A stretch of 33,626 nt of DNA, taken from CAYRFQ01 sp964423615. GTDB taxonomy: Bacteria > Planctomycetota > Planctomycetia > Gemmatales > Gemmataceae. The notes beneath the pieces are model-generated. The model did not search any database. It was given only the letters and a program-made list of their open reading frames with translations, and had not been told where the DNA came from. Below, one piece after another: positions 1 through 8,285 of this stretch; within the stretch, counting starts at the first letter, position 1; each line of letters starts with the position of its first letter. Location: NCBI GenBank assembly GCA_964423615.1, contig CAYRFQ010000088.1, forward strand, positions 1 through 33,626, read 5' to 3'. The translations under genes and the position numbers were made by a program.

Positions 1-395
1 GTCTACATAAAATGTAACAAATTCGATTTGCCGTGCAAAGGGGGCGATGCACCCAGTCGAACAGGCGTATCTGGTCTAGCCTTTATCGATTTAGTGGGTA
101 TAATAGAACTTTCGATCTGGTTGTGTGTTTCGTTGGACGTTAAAAGTGCATGCAATCATATCACCCCTCGACTCTTCCATCCGGTCTTTTGCTCTGAGTT
201 TCCATTCTCACAGCGTCCCAGATCTTAGCTGGCATTGTTCGAGAGCCAGGCTTTCCTCTTACCGGCATGTCCGGAAGTGAGGCTGATAGGTCCCATTGCC
301 CAAAGCTGATGTACTTGTTGAGCTGGGTTCGCTTCCTTTTTGATGACGCGGGCCACCTCGACGGTTCGTCCATTCATCAAATTCCAGGTAGAGCA
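1..395. other. Leader region upstream of the RNA helicase, no gene recognised
   Basis: I see no convincing gene here. Short open frames exist on both strands, but none has a recognisable motif. A perfect TATAAT lies at 99-104. If it is the helicase promoter, the mRNA has a leader of nearly 300 nt. An in-frame ATG at 267 would extend the helicase by 43 residues with no family similarity, so I treat 267-395 as leader rather than coding. Confidence 0.45.
76..104 (+). promoter_or_regulatory. Possible sigma-70 type promoter (-10 TATAAT)
   Basis: TATAAT at 99-104 matches the consensus -10 exactly. The -35 region at about 76-82 (CTAGCC) is poor. It is placed correctly to drive the + strand helicase gene. 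This rests on one hexamer only. Confidence 0.3.
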
Positions 396-1643
396 TTGAA
401 ACCAATTACATTCTCAAAACTAGAACTGGCCGAAGCCCTCCAACGTGCGGTGCAAGCCGAAAATTACTCCACGCCGACAGAAATCCAAGCCCAAGCCATC
501 CCTCATTTGTTGGCCGGTCGCGACTTACTGGGATGTGCCCAAACCGGCACCGGTAAGACGGCGGCCTTTGCGTTACCAATTCTGCATCTGCTCGAGACGC
601 AAAGAACGGCAGCCGTCCCAGGCGTTCCTCGAATGCTTGTCCTGTCGCCGACACGCGAGCTTGCTGCTCAAATTGGTGATAACTTTCAGACGTACGGCCG
701 TTTTGTGCATTTCCGCCAGGCGATCATCTTTGGAGGGGTCAAACAAACTGGGCAAGTTCGGAAGTTGGAAAAAGGCGTGCACCTGGTGGTGGCCACGCCG
801 GGTCGGCTCCTCGATCTAATAAACCAGGGGCACATTCAACTTGACCGATTGGAGACGTTCGTCGTCGACGAGGCCGATCTTATGCTCGACATGGGCTTTC
901 TGCCGGACCTGAAGCGAATCTTTGCCAGCTTGCCGGACGATTGCCAAAAACTGTTCTTCTCAGCGACTCTGCATTCGCAGATCAGAAAATTGGCCAACAG
1001 TCTGTTGCGCGATCCCGTGAGCATCGACGTGTCGCCGAAATCCTTGACGGTGAATCGAATTCAGCAACAAGTCTTATTCGTTCAGCAGTTCCAAAAGCAA
1101 CGTTTGCTCCACCATCTGCTCCAAGAAAAAGATCAAGGCCGCACACTGGTCTTCACACGTACCAAACGCGGTGCAGACCAGGTCGCCAAGAATTTGAGGA
1201 ATGGCGGATTCCAGGCGGACGCGATCCACAGCAACAAATCTCAGAATTTTCGCTCGCGAATTCTGAAAGGATTTCGTAGTGGCCACATTCAAGTGCTCGT
1301 GGCCACGGATGTTGCCGCACGGGGGATTGACGTGGCCGAGGTGACCCATGTGATTAACTATGATATGCCGCAGGACCCGGAAAGCTATGTCCATCGAATT
1401 GGCCGGACCGGGCGGGCTGGGGCCGATGGCATCGCCCTCTCCTTCTGCGATTCCAGCGAACGCTCCAATTTGCGGGCCATCGAGAAATTGATCCGCACGA
1501 CGATCCGTATCGAGCCCCACCACCCGTTCCATACAGACACGACTTCGTCACCCGATCCCCAGCGGGGAGAGGGTCGTCGCAATAAGAGGTCCGCTAACGG
1601 CTCAAAGCGGAAAAAGGGCTTGAGACCGCGCGTTGCAAAGTAA
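396..1643 (+). CDS. rhlE: DEAD-box ATP-dependent RNA helicase, RhlE type
   Basis: ATP-driven RNA unwinding or remodelling enzyme of the cytoplasm, of the kind used in ribosome assembly, mRNA decay and cold adaptation. The core motifs are in order: an ITFSKLEL start and Q-motif (STPTEIQAQAIP), Walker A AQTGTGKT, PTRELAAQ, TPGRLLD, the DEAD box in VVDEADLMLDMGF, SAT, then helicase domain 2 with VFTRTKRGAD, ATDVAARGIDV and HRIGRTGRAG. The tail is short and basic, rich in Lys/Arg, as in RhlE-type RNA-binding extensions. An in-frame ATG exists at 267, but the family-like N-terminus begins at the TTG at 396, with AGG at 386-388 seven nt before it; this gives 415 aa. It is followed by a cold-shock protein gene on the same strand. 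The family call is firm; the exact start and the subfamily name are less so. Confidence 0.93.
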   Translation: MKPITFSKLELAEALQRAVQAENYSTPTEIQAQAIPHLLAGRDLLGCAQTGTGKTAAFALPILHLLETQRTAAVPGVPRMLVLSPTRELAAQIGDNFQTYGRFVHFRQAIIFGGVKQTGQVRKLEKGVHLVVATPGRLLDLINQGHIQLDRLETFVVDEADLMLDMGFLPDLKRIFASLPDDCQKLFFSATLHSQIRKLANSLLRDPVSIDVSPKSLTVNRIQQQVLFVQQFQKQRLLHHLLQEKDQGRTLVFTRTKRGADQVAKNLRNGGFQADAIHSNKSQNFRSRILKGFRSGHIQVLVATDVAARGIDVAEVTHVINYDMPQDPESYVHRIGRTGRAGADGIALSFCDSSERSNLRAIEKLIRTTIRIEPHHPFHTDTTSSPDPQRGEGRRNKRSANGSKRKKGLRPRVAK

Positions 1644-1874
1644 CCAAAAGCGCGAGCCACAAATGGCATTTTTGAATTGATCGACGACCAGCGCAAGAAC
1701 AAGAGCTTGCGGTTTGCGATCCGAAATCGTTGAATCACTGGAAAGTCGTCGCGACTGCTGGCAATTGGTTGTGGACGATCAACACAATCGATCGGCTTTC
1801 AGAATGGAACCAGTCCGAACGCTATGTTTCGGGCAACACTCGTAGGACAATTACTCTTAGGGAGATCCACGGAA

Positions 1875-2072
1875 ATGGCAGAAGGTACAATCAAGCGGCT
1901 CACAGACAAGGGCTTCGGTTTTATCGACACTGGAACAGACAAGGACTTGTTTTTTCATTCGTCAAACCTCGAAGGGGTCAGGTTCGATGACCTCCAAGAA
2001 GGACAACGAGTGTCATACACTGTTGGGGATGGACCTAAAGGTCCAAGAGCCGAAAACGTCAAGCCGATCTGA
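1875..2072 (+). CDS. Cold-shock domain protein (CspA family)
   Basis: Small single-domain OB-fold protein (65 aa) that binds single-stranded RNA or DNA and acts as an RNA chaperone or transcription antiterminator. RNP1 is visible as KGFGFID and RNP2 as LFFHSSN, followed by the usual LQEGQRVSYTVGDGPKGPRAENV ending split over the last strands. The frame is open further upstream to 1824, but the family N-terminus (MAEGTIKRL) and a GGGAG at 1860-1864 ten nt before the ATG place the start at 1875. It lies 231 nt after the helicase on the same strand. Helicase and cold-shock protein would act together in resolving RNA structure; that link is an inference. Confidence 0.93.
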   Translation: MAEGTIKRLTDKGFGFIDTGTDKDLFFHSSNLEGVRFDDLQEGQRVSYTVGDGPKGPRAENVKPI

Positions 2073-2189
2073 TAGGGGCATAGGGGAACGTGTATCTGAT
2101 CGACTCTCCCCCTCGTGACGTTTTGCACAACGTTGGCCTTCTTTTCCAACGCCAGCTCGCCTCATCGTCCTCTACGAAGGGATCGGATA

Positions 2190-2648
2190 ATGAGAAGGAC
2201 ACATCGTTTGAACAAATCAAGGGTTCAGAAGAATCCAATCTCCGACGTAAGGATTGGCAGTACCTGTGTTGGAAAAGGTGTTTTTGCAACCAGAGATTAT
2301 CGTGTGGACTGGGTCATCGGCGAGATCCTAGGTGACATCATCGACGATCCGGACTATGGTTCCGACTACTGCATAGACACTGAGGATGGTCGTTGCCTTG
2401 AGCCGTACACACCGTTTCGTTACTTGAACCACTCTTGCCAGCCGAACTGCGAGTTGGAGTGGCTGGATATGAATGGGGAAGGCGAAATGCCGGTGACCAG
2501 GCGACTCTTTCTGAGTGCGTTGCAAGAAATTCGCTTGGATGATGAGTTAACAATTGATTACGAGTGGTCAGGTGACGCGGCCATACCGTGCCGATGCCGA
2601 GCACTTTCGTGTCGAGGTTGGGTTGTCAATCCCAAAGAACGTTTGTGA
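2190..2648 (+). CDS. SET-domain protein lysine methyltransferase-like protein
   Basis: A 152-aa protein that is essentially a lone SET domain, the fold of S-adenosylmethionine-dependent lysine methyltransferases. Visible motifs are the GKGVFATRDY start (residues 28-37), RYLNHSCQPNCELEW (77-91, containing the knot-forming and SAM-binding NHSC), ELTIDYEW (119-126, with the catalytic-region Tyr), and a post-SET-like cysteine cluster CRCRALSC (134-141), which in eukaryotic enzymes binds zinc. The ATG at 2190 is chosen because the upstream extension to 2115 has no family similarity and AAGG at 2177-2180 is a suitable ribosome site. Bacterial SET proteins are known but uncommon; the substrate cannot be read from sequence and could be ribosomal or DNA-binding proteins. 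It lies 117 nt after the cold-shock gene and may be transcribed with it. Confidence 0.88.
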   Translation: MRRTHRLNKSRVQKNPISDVRIGSTCVGKGVFATRDYRVDWVIGEILGDIIDDPDYGSDYCIDTEDGRCLEPYTPFRYLNHSCQPNCELEWLDMNGEGEMPVTRRLFLSALQEIRLDDELTIDYEWSGDAAIPCRCRALSCRGWVVNPKERL

Positions 2649-2845
2649 TCGAAATCGTTTCGCCCGATTTTGCCGTTTCGCTGACTCACTAACGCCTCGG
2701 ACAACTCCCCTGCCGAGGAGTAACGCGACCGCCGAACCCTTTGAAATCTCAATCCGTCCGATCAGGTCCCTTGGCACAGTCCTTCGAATGGTCCGGGGCC
2801 GAGGAGAATCTCTGAAGCGTTCACTCCTCTTTTTCGGCAGCGCAA

Positions 2846-2878
2846 CAAGTGTGAATCGCTGAAAGCGGTTCACACTTG
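2846..2878. repeat. Strong 15-bp hairpin with GAA loop
   Basis: Arms 2846-2860 and 2864-2878 pair over 15 positions with a single G-T wobble and a 3-nt loop. No T-run follows on either strand, so it is not a typical intrinsic terminator. It lies about 200 nt after the SET gene and 64 nt before a decayed IS630-type transposase. It could be an end structure of that element, a REP-like repeat, or an mRNA-stabilising stem. Confidence 0.6.
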
Positions 2879-2941
2879 GTTCAGGCACAAGCAGTAGAAT
2901 GAACGTAGGGAACACGTTTCTCTCTTTCGCGGAGGTTTTCC

Positions 2942-3255
2942 ATGAAACCTTATTCGGTCGATTTGCGCCAACGTGACGTCGAAACTGGACAAGGCTCGGT
3001 TCGCCAAATTGCCCGTTGGTTGTGTGTCGGCAAAACGCATCTGTGTCGATGAGACCAAGCTCCGACGAGCATGACCCGACGCTATGGTCAGGCCCCATTG
3101 GCAGCCCAAGAGTCCTTGGCAAGGCGGCAACCGGGTACAAGAACGTTCCCATTATTTGTGGCCTTCGCCTTGGCGGTGTGGTAGCGGCGATGGCGTTCGA
3201 AGGAGGCACCGACCCGCCAGCCTTTCGAACGTTTGCGAACGAATGTATGGCTTCT
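2942..3255 (+). pseudogene. Decayed IS630-type transposase
   Basis: Reading from the ATG at 2942 (GGAGG at 2931-2935) gives MKPYSVDLRQRDVETGQGSV and then RQIARWLCVGKTHLCR followed by a stop, which is the helix-turn-helix start of IS630-family transposases with residues missing. Pieces of the DDE domain continue in shifting frames: DETKLRRA at about 3050, MTRRYGQAPLAAQ from 3070, and GLRLGGVVAAMAFEGG at about 3160-3210. Frameshifts, stops and the missing C-terminal part make this a non-functional remnant. Neither terminus nor a TA target duplication could be fixed. Confidence 0.8.
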
Positions 3256-3539
3256 CCTACACCGACCTTGAAGAGAAGATCGTGTGTCGCTTGCGATCAG
3301 GGTTGACGTCTTTCCCGATGGAGATGATGTCAATCGACTCGGCGAATCGGTGCCTCGGTACTGTTCGCGAATCGTGGTAGGCCCTCGAGAATCTCAGTGT
3401 GACGACTGGGCTGAGAGGTCATGTGGAGAGAAATCCGCGATCGCTTTTTGTGTCCAATTCTCATGTTCGTTCTACGCTATCCCAAAACAAACATTTCCTC
3501 CAACGTGCGAGGTCGTCTTGACAATAATAAGACGACGTG

Positions 3540-4063
3540 TGGAATCGAAGCTATCGCGATAACGACATCTGGCTTGGCAACAAACTCGACGAATTCTGGC
3601 GTTTCGGGCACTTCAAGTTCCTGGCCAAGCGTCAGAGTAAGCATTTAAGAGTCGCCCAGCGAAGCGGCACCGGCATGAATCTTCTTCGTCCAACGGCTTA
3701 CCGACCGGCCAATCGACTGCTTACTGGTTTTGTTCGCCATCAGAGGAGTGCTGGTGAGCACGGATGATCGAGGAGTCGAGGAACAACCATTCGGTGTCGG
3801 GATCTTGCAACTGTTCGAAAATACGTTGCCAAACTCTCTTGCGAGCCCATCGGTTGTAGCGTTGGTAAACGCTGTTCCAGTGGCCCAATACTTTCGGGCA
3901 AGTCTCGCCAAGATAGGCCGGTCTTGGCGACGAAGAGAATGACGTTTACGAAGAAGCGATTGTCCTCTTCAGAGACCGTGACGCCGGGGTCTTTGGGTTG
4001 TCCGGGAAGCAGGTCTTTGATGCGATCCTAATCGGCGTCGGAAATGTCATGACGGCTTACCAC
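3540..4063 (-). pseudogene. Decayed IS5-family transposase
   Basis: From a GTG at 4063 the minus strand reads SRHDISDAD, an in-frame stop at 4030-4028 where Trp is expected, then RIKDLLPGQPKDPGVTVSEE, FFVNVILFVAKTGLSWRDLPE and, after a frameshift near 3900, HWNSVYQRYNRWARKRVWQ, EWLFLDSSIIRAHQHSSDG and LGQ-type fragments. This is the N-terminal and first catalytic region of an IS5 (IS427/IS1031-like) transposase. The C-terminal part dissolves into unreadable sequence below about 3540. An outer end of the element may be the GTCAACTAGACCCTAG stretch at 4128-4143, but its partner is not clear. Confidence 0.8.
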
Positions 4064-4143
4064 CGCGAAATCCTTTCTGATAGGGAAACAAAATGTTGCT
4101 GTAGTTCGAGCACTTTACCCAGTTATTGTCAACTAGACCCTAG

Positions 4144-4718
4144 AAAAAGCTTATCCAACCTTTTCTTGTCTCCCTTAGCCCGACCTCCTATCCTATCCAT
4201 ACTTGCTTTTCAGAGTGAACAGGGAAAGGCAGCTCGAATGGCTTCCGTTTTTCTTCGTCTTTTATTCGGTGTCGAAAAAAAGGCCTGAGCGAAAGCACGT
4301 CGTTTGTAACAGAATTGCAGAGAAGATTGTCTCAGCTTGAGAAAAATGCTTTCTTGATTTGATAGAATTTACAAACTGTATTAGTACAATTCTCACACAA
4401 AGTTGTTTCAAAATTCGAGCTAGTTACTTTTTCTGGACAGATGAGCCAGAAAAAAACTTAATTCTTGTAATGCATCTGAGGTTGTATATTATAAACGTAG
4501 ACCTCTCTTCTGACAAACTGTCGGTTCATTCCGTTTTAATCTGTTTTGGAATAGATATTGCTGAACAGACTAAACGAAATCGGTTAACTTGAAAGGTCTA
4601 GAAGGTCGACGTTCCCCATTCGAACCATGTAACGAATAATATCACAAGGATCATTGTCAAGCAGGAACGTCAACCACCTCGTAACCAACAGCCTAGGAAA
4701 CCTTGCCGGTAGTGGAAA
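4144..4718. other. AT-rich gene-free region upstream of the sensor kinase
   Basis: About 575 bases noticeably richer in A and T than the rest of the window. Open frames here (for example 4359-4592) show no domain and no convincing ribosome site. It probably holds the promoter of the two-component operon and may also contain residue of the decayed insertion elements to its left. Confidence 0.5.
4465..4492 (+). promoter_or_regulatory. Possible promoter of the two-component operon
   Basis: TTGTAA at 4465-4470 and TATTAT at 4487-4492 are separated by 16 bases in the AT-rich stretch before the histidine kinase. In such AT-rich DNA chance matches are common, so this is a candidate only. Confidence 0.3.
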
Positions 4719-6191
4719 ATGGCCAGTTTGCCTACATCCAAGATTACTGAACACCTCCTCAAACTAGAGGACCAGTTAGCCAATCTGGAAGAGGCTCTCA
4801 TGCAGCAACTTCACGCCCATAGCTTGGTGGCTGTTGGCGGCAGTTCGCCATCCTTCTCAGCCAGCGACCAATTGATCGAACAAATTGAGGCGATGCGGAC
4901 CCAGGTTCGCAAGGCAACCGAGTCCGTCGGTGGAAATCGCCCGACTCGTAGCATCGAGAACTCTTGCTCGACAAAGCGACTAGACGAGGAAGGCCCGTGG
5001 GTTTCTGGGGCTGCCGAACCTCGTCCAACGCATTTTCTCGAGTATCTGACCGAACAAGCCACAAAGATAGCCGAGGGCGTCCCATTCGTTTTCGTCGTCG
5101 ATGGCTTCGGTGAAATTTATCACGCGTGCCCGTTTACCCAGGACGCACTTTGGATGCGTTCCGACTGCTCGGGTCGAGATTTGTTTGAGTTTCTCCCCGA
5201 GGAGGAACGCCATTCATTCGCCGGGTGGTTAGGTGAGTTCAAGCCTTCCTCGTTGCCCTTCGTCCATCATCTTTTACTGCCATCTCAGGAAAAGGTCGGC
5301 TTTGTTAGTTTTCGGCAAACGTTCGCAGATTCCCGATCTTGCTTTTTGGACCTGTACGCTGGGGCAAGGCGGATGAAAAATGCGGGAGAGCTGTTTCTGG
5401 TCGTATCTTATCCCCAGACTATCGATCCGGTTGTTCAAAAGGTTTCCGGTGCAACAACGGATGACGTTCAATCGCTTGCTCACGAAGATCGGCTTGCGTC
5501 CATGGGACAAATGACGGCCAATTTGGTCCACGAGGTCAAGCAACCACTTTCGGCCATCTCCAATTACGCCGCTTCTGGTCTTCGATTTCTTCGTCTTCCC
5601 GAACCTAACTTAGGCGAGGTCGAAGACGCATTGATCAAACTACAAGACCAAGGTGAGTACGCCAATTCGATCATCCGGGCGATGCGTGAATTCTCCTCGA
5701 AGCAGGACTTTCATGTCACTCCCGGCAATCTCAACGACGTCTTGCTGCGAGGACTTGCACTTTGCGAGCCCCTGTTTCGAGACGAACAGGTGTCGGTCAT
5801 CTTACAACTAGAGGATGACTTACCAACGATAAGTCTTGACAGTACGACTATGACTCAAGTAGCTGTTAACCTGTTGCGTAACGCCGTCGAAGCTATGCGT
5901 GATATGCCAACGGCTGAAAAAATCATACGGGTTCAGTCCACTTCCACATCGAGCGATGTCCAGTTTTCGATCTCGGACAGTGGTTCCGGAATAAGTCCAG
6001 CGCTGGCAAAAAATCTCTTTCAGCCCTTCCAGACCAATAAGAAGGGAGGAATGGGGATCGGTCTGACTCTTTGCCGGTCTATCGTCCAACTCCACCATGG
6101 GAATATCTGGGCTACGCCCAATTTAGATATTGGAACGACGTTTTTTGTACGCTTGCCTTCTCTTACACCTAGGAGACAAAATGGAACATAA
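4719..6191 (+). CDS. Cytoplasmic PAS-like sensor histidine kinase
   Basis: A 490-aa two-component sensor that should autophosphorylate on His and pass phosphate to the regulator encoded next. The N-terminal 70 residues look like a coiled coil (LLKLEDQLANLEEAL), then a PAS-like sensing region at about 105-255. The phosphoacceptor is His271 in LVHEVKQPLSAI, followed by the N box VNLLRNAVEAM, the G1 box ISDSGSGIS and the G2 box GGMGIGLTL. The arrangement resembles the FixL/NtrB class. There is no signal peptide or membrane segment, so it should sense a cytoplasmic cue; I see nothing that identifies the ligand. The last 11 nt overlap the start of the response regulator, indicating translational coupling. 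Confidence 0.93.
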   Translation: MASLPTSKITEHLLKLEDQLANLEEALMQQLHAHSLVAVGGSSPSFSASDQLIEQIEAMRTQVRKATESVGGNRPTRSIENSCSTKRLDEEGPWVSGAAEPRPTHFLEYLTEQATKIAEGVPFVFVVDGFGEIYHACPFTQDALWMRSDCSGRDLFEFLPEEERHSFAGWLGEFKPSSLPFVHHLLLPSQEKVGFVSFRQTFADSRSCFLDLYAGARRMKNAGELFLVVSYPQTIDPVVQKVSGATTDDVQSLAHEDRLASMGQMTANLVHEVKQPLSAISNYAASGLRFLRLPEPNLGEVEDALIKLQDQGEYANSIIRAMREFSSKQDFHVTPGNLNDVLLRGLALCEPLFRDEQVSVILQLEDDLPTISLDSTTMTQVAVNLLRNAVEAMRDMPTAEKIIRVQSTSTSSDVQFSISDSGSGISPALAKNLFQPFQTNKKGGMGIGLTLCRSIVQLHHGNIWATPNLDIGTTFFVRLPSLTPRRQNGT

Positions 6192-6831
6192 GGCTTCTGT
6201 GGTATTGATTGACGACGATCCTGTTGTCCAGGACTCTGTCCAAAAACTTCTCAAATCGGTTGGGTTACCTTTAACGAGTTATACCACTGCTCACGAATTC
6301 CTAACCGCCATCGAAAACACTGGAGCGGACACCGTCGGTTGCCTCCTTTTGGACATTCGGATGCCGGGTATGAGCGGCCTCGAACTCCAGCAGAGACTTC
6401 GGGACTCGGGACAGGACATTCCGACGATCGTGATCAGTGGACACGCTGATGTCCCTATGACGGTTCGGGCCATCAAAAATGGTGCACTCGATTTTCTCGA
6501 AAAGCCTTACAACGAGCAGGTTCTTCTCGATCGCATTCAGGAAGGAATGCAGGAAAGCGAACGACGTCGTGTCGAGCAGGTCGAGCGGGCCGAGATTCTC
6601 ACGCGTATGAACAAACTTACCCCTCGGGAAAAAGAGGTTCTGGACCTACTCGTATCCGGAAAACCCAACAAAACGATCGCCGAAAATCTCGAGATCAGTC
6701 GCAAAACGTTGGACATCCACCGAGGCAAAGTGTTACAGAAAATGGAGGCTGAAACTGTCGCGGACCTCGTTCGAATGGTTTACAAAGCTCGATTCTACCA
6801 ACCGCGACCGATTCCTGAAGCAACCAAGTAA
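6181..6831 (+). CDS. FixJ/LuxR-type response regulator
   Basis: A 216-aa DNA-binding response regulator. The receiver domain (about 1-125) has the acidic pair IDDDP, phosphoacceptor Asp58 in LLLDIRMPGMSG, VISGH and the conserved Lys in LEKPY. The output domain (about 145-205) is a LuxR/FixJ helix-turn-helix: LTPREKEVLDLLVSGKPNK, TIAENLEISRKTLDIHRG. The ATG at 6181 follows AGGAGA at 6171-6176 and overlaps the kinase gene; an upstream in-frame ATG at 6130 lies inside the kinase and lacks receiver similarity. Cognate partner of the preceding kinase. Target genes are unknown. Confidence 0.95.
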   Translation: MEHKASVVLIDDDPVVQDSVQKLLKSVGLPLTSYTTAHEFLTAIENTGADTVGCLLLDIRMPGMSGLELQQRLRDSGQDIPTIVISGHADVPMTVRAIKNGALDFLEKPYNEQVLLDRIQEGMQESERRRVEQVERAEILTRMNKLTPREKEVLDLLVSGKPNKTIAENLEISRKTLDIHRGKVLQKMEAETVADLVRMVYKARFYQPRPIPEATK

Positions 6832-7015
6832 GTCATCCAAGGTGTTAATTCTCAACAAACCTGCCTTCGCTGCGGCTCGACATAGGTCTGATCCCTTATC
6901 CTTTCCGATCAACTGGACTCCCGCCCGCGTCTCTCGGTTGATTGGCCGATTTATTCGTTGGTCAAAACCAATTTCTGATCTCGAAGAGAGCAAAAAGGCG
7001 TCGCGTAGAATCCAC

Positions 7016-7046
7016 AAATAGGAACTGGGTAATCCAGTTCCTATTT
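7016..7046. terminator. Bidirectional hairpin between convergent genes
   Basis: A perfect 13-bp stem (7016-7028 with 7034-7046) and a GTAAT loop. It sits between the response regulator (+) and the exonuclease (-) and overlaps the exonuclease stop codon. AT-rich stem ends give short T-runs on both strands, so it could terminate both transcripts. Confidence 0.7.
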
Positions 7047-7901
7047 ACGTGGAAACGAAAGGGTCCAACTTTTTGTACTCCTGAGATCCTCGACGATGTT
7101 GGGATCGGCCGAGTAAGGGTTCTCGACTCTTGGAGGAGTTGGTAAACAATGCGTCTCGGCGAAAGGGGTGAGCCGGACTTTTCGGTTGTAGGCCTCGACC
7201 ATCAATGTTTGCAAATTTACGGTGTCCTCGACGTTATAAGCAAGCAACGTCTCCAGAACTTTTCGGTCTTTCTTACGCTTATACTTGTTCCATAACGTTA
7301 CGGCATCGGCTCCATCGATGTCCTGAAGGCCTGGACGTTCGAGCCCGAGTTTCTTCTCACACGCTTTCAGACCTCCTCCATAACCCAGACTCTTGAGCAC
7401 ATATCGCAGATCAATCTGGGCCTGCTCGAACGAAGTACCGAATTGCCTCTCCAAAAATGGCACGTCGAACGTCTTACCGTTGAATGTGATGAGCACCTGG
7501 TACTTTTGGACGTCCAAGGGGAAATCGTCCAAGTTGATGCCGTGAACGTAACACTTTAGCTGTTTTCCGTCGTAGACTGCAACTGTCGTTACGTGATCTT
7601 GGTAGTTTCCCAGGCCCGTTGTCTCGATGTCGAGATAGGCACACGAATCCCCAAATTCTTTGAACAGCCGCCATTGCTGTTGACTCGGTAGCAAAGAAGA
7701 AAAGTACTGGGCGTTCTGATTTTCGAAGTGTTGGCGAGACTCTGCGATGTATTTCGGCCAAGACCGTTTCGCTGCCGAGTGGGTCTTGGTCGGTCGGCAT
7801 TGGGCAAGAAATTCGTCCCAGGACGTCACACCTGTGCTCCACAAATTTTCCTCGGTTTTGGTGCCGATTCCCGGAAGATGACAGAACGTGTTGAGCAGCA
7901 T
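7041..7901 (-). CDS. Predicted DEDDy 3'-5' exonuclease, YprB/RNase_H_2-like, with helix-hairpin-helix start
   Basis: A 286-aa protein with the ribonuclease-H-like exonuclease fold. The four metal-binding acids and the tyrosine are recognisable: Asp91 and Glu93 in YLDIETTGL, Asp146 in ITFNGKTFDVPFL, and Tyr222/Asp226 in LAYNVEDTVNL, which is the DEDDy arrangement. The start (FCHLPGIGTKTEENLWSTGV) looks like a helix-hairpin-helix motif that could contact DNA. Families of this kind are annotated as uncharacterised RNase_H_2 or YprB proteins; nucleic acid trimming in repair is the usual guess. It stands alone on the minus strand, convergent with the response regulator, and its stop codon lies within the shared hairpin. 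Confidence 0.85.
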   Translation of the reverse strand: MLLNTFCHLPGIGTKTEENLWSTGVTSWDEFLAQCRPTKTHSAAKRSWPKYIAESRQHFENQNAQYFSSLLPSQQQWRLFKEFGDSCAYLDIETTGLGNYQDHVTTVAVYDGKQLKCYVHGINLDDFPLDVQKYQVLITFNGKTFDVPFLERQFGTSFEQAQIDLRYVLKSLGYGGGLKACEKKLGLERPGLQDIDGADAVTLWNKYKRKKDRKVLETLLAYNVEDTVNLQTLMVEAYNRKVRLTPFAETHCLPTPPRVENPYSADPNIVEDLRSTKSWTLSFPRK

Positions 7902-8285
7902 AGTGGTGTTGCGTCCGTAGTTATTCGGCTTTCACGAGGCTACTTGTTGCCAGGGAAGGTCAAGCCGTAGAGCAAGGGGCGAGGCTCTGGATTCGATTGT
8001 AACATGGGCAAGGCAAGGGCAAGAATCTTGACTATTTTTTTAATCCTCGGAACTCTACCTTGGAAACTTGCGTCGAATCTGGGACTTGAGCAAGAAGCCC
8101 CAAAAAGCACGCATAGTTCGGTGATTCCTTGACAAAAGCACTGATACTGGTGCACACTCGAAATATCTTTGTATGCTGATTACAGAATATATGCCGGTGT
8201 CCAGCTTTGTCGAGTAAAGCCATTTTTCGGAATTCGGTGCCCTGACCGCGGGGTGTTCCTATTTTTTTGAAGAAAAGGTGTACTG
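7902..8285. other. Divergent intergenic region, no gene seen
   Basis: 384 bases between the starts of the minus-strand exonuclease and the plus-strand DUF1501 gene. It must hold promoters for both. A TTGACA occurs at 8129-8134 (+) but has no convincing -10 at normal spacing. No RNA gene or repeat was recognised. Confidence 0.5.

Noticed and set aside
28..228. 66-aa frame at the window start
   Set aside because: No ribosome site or similarity; it overlaps the likely promoter region.
3998..4288. 96-aa plus-strand frame
   Set aside because: It overlaps the start of the IS5-type remnant in antisense and runs into the AT-rich region without any motif.
4359..4592. 77-aa frame in the AT-rich stretch
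   Set aside because: No convincing ribosome site, no domain, composition unlike the coding neighbours.
8129..8160. Promoter beginning with TTGACA before DUF1501
   Set aside because: The -10 position at normal spacing reads GCACAC, too far from consensus to call.
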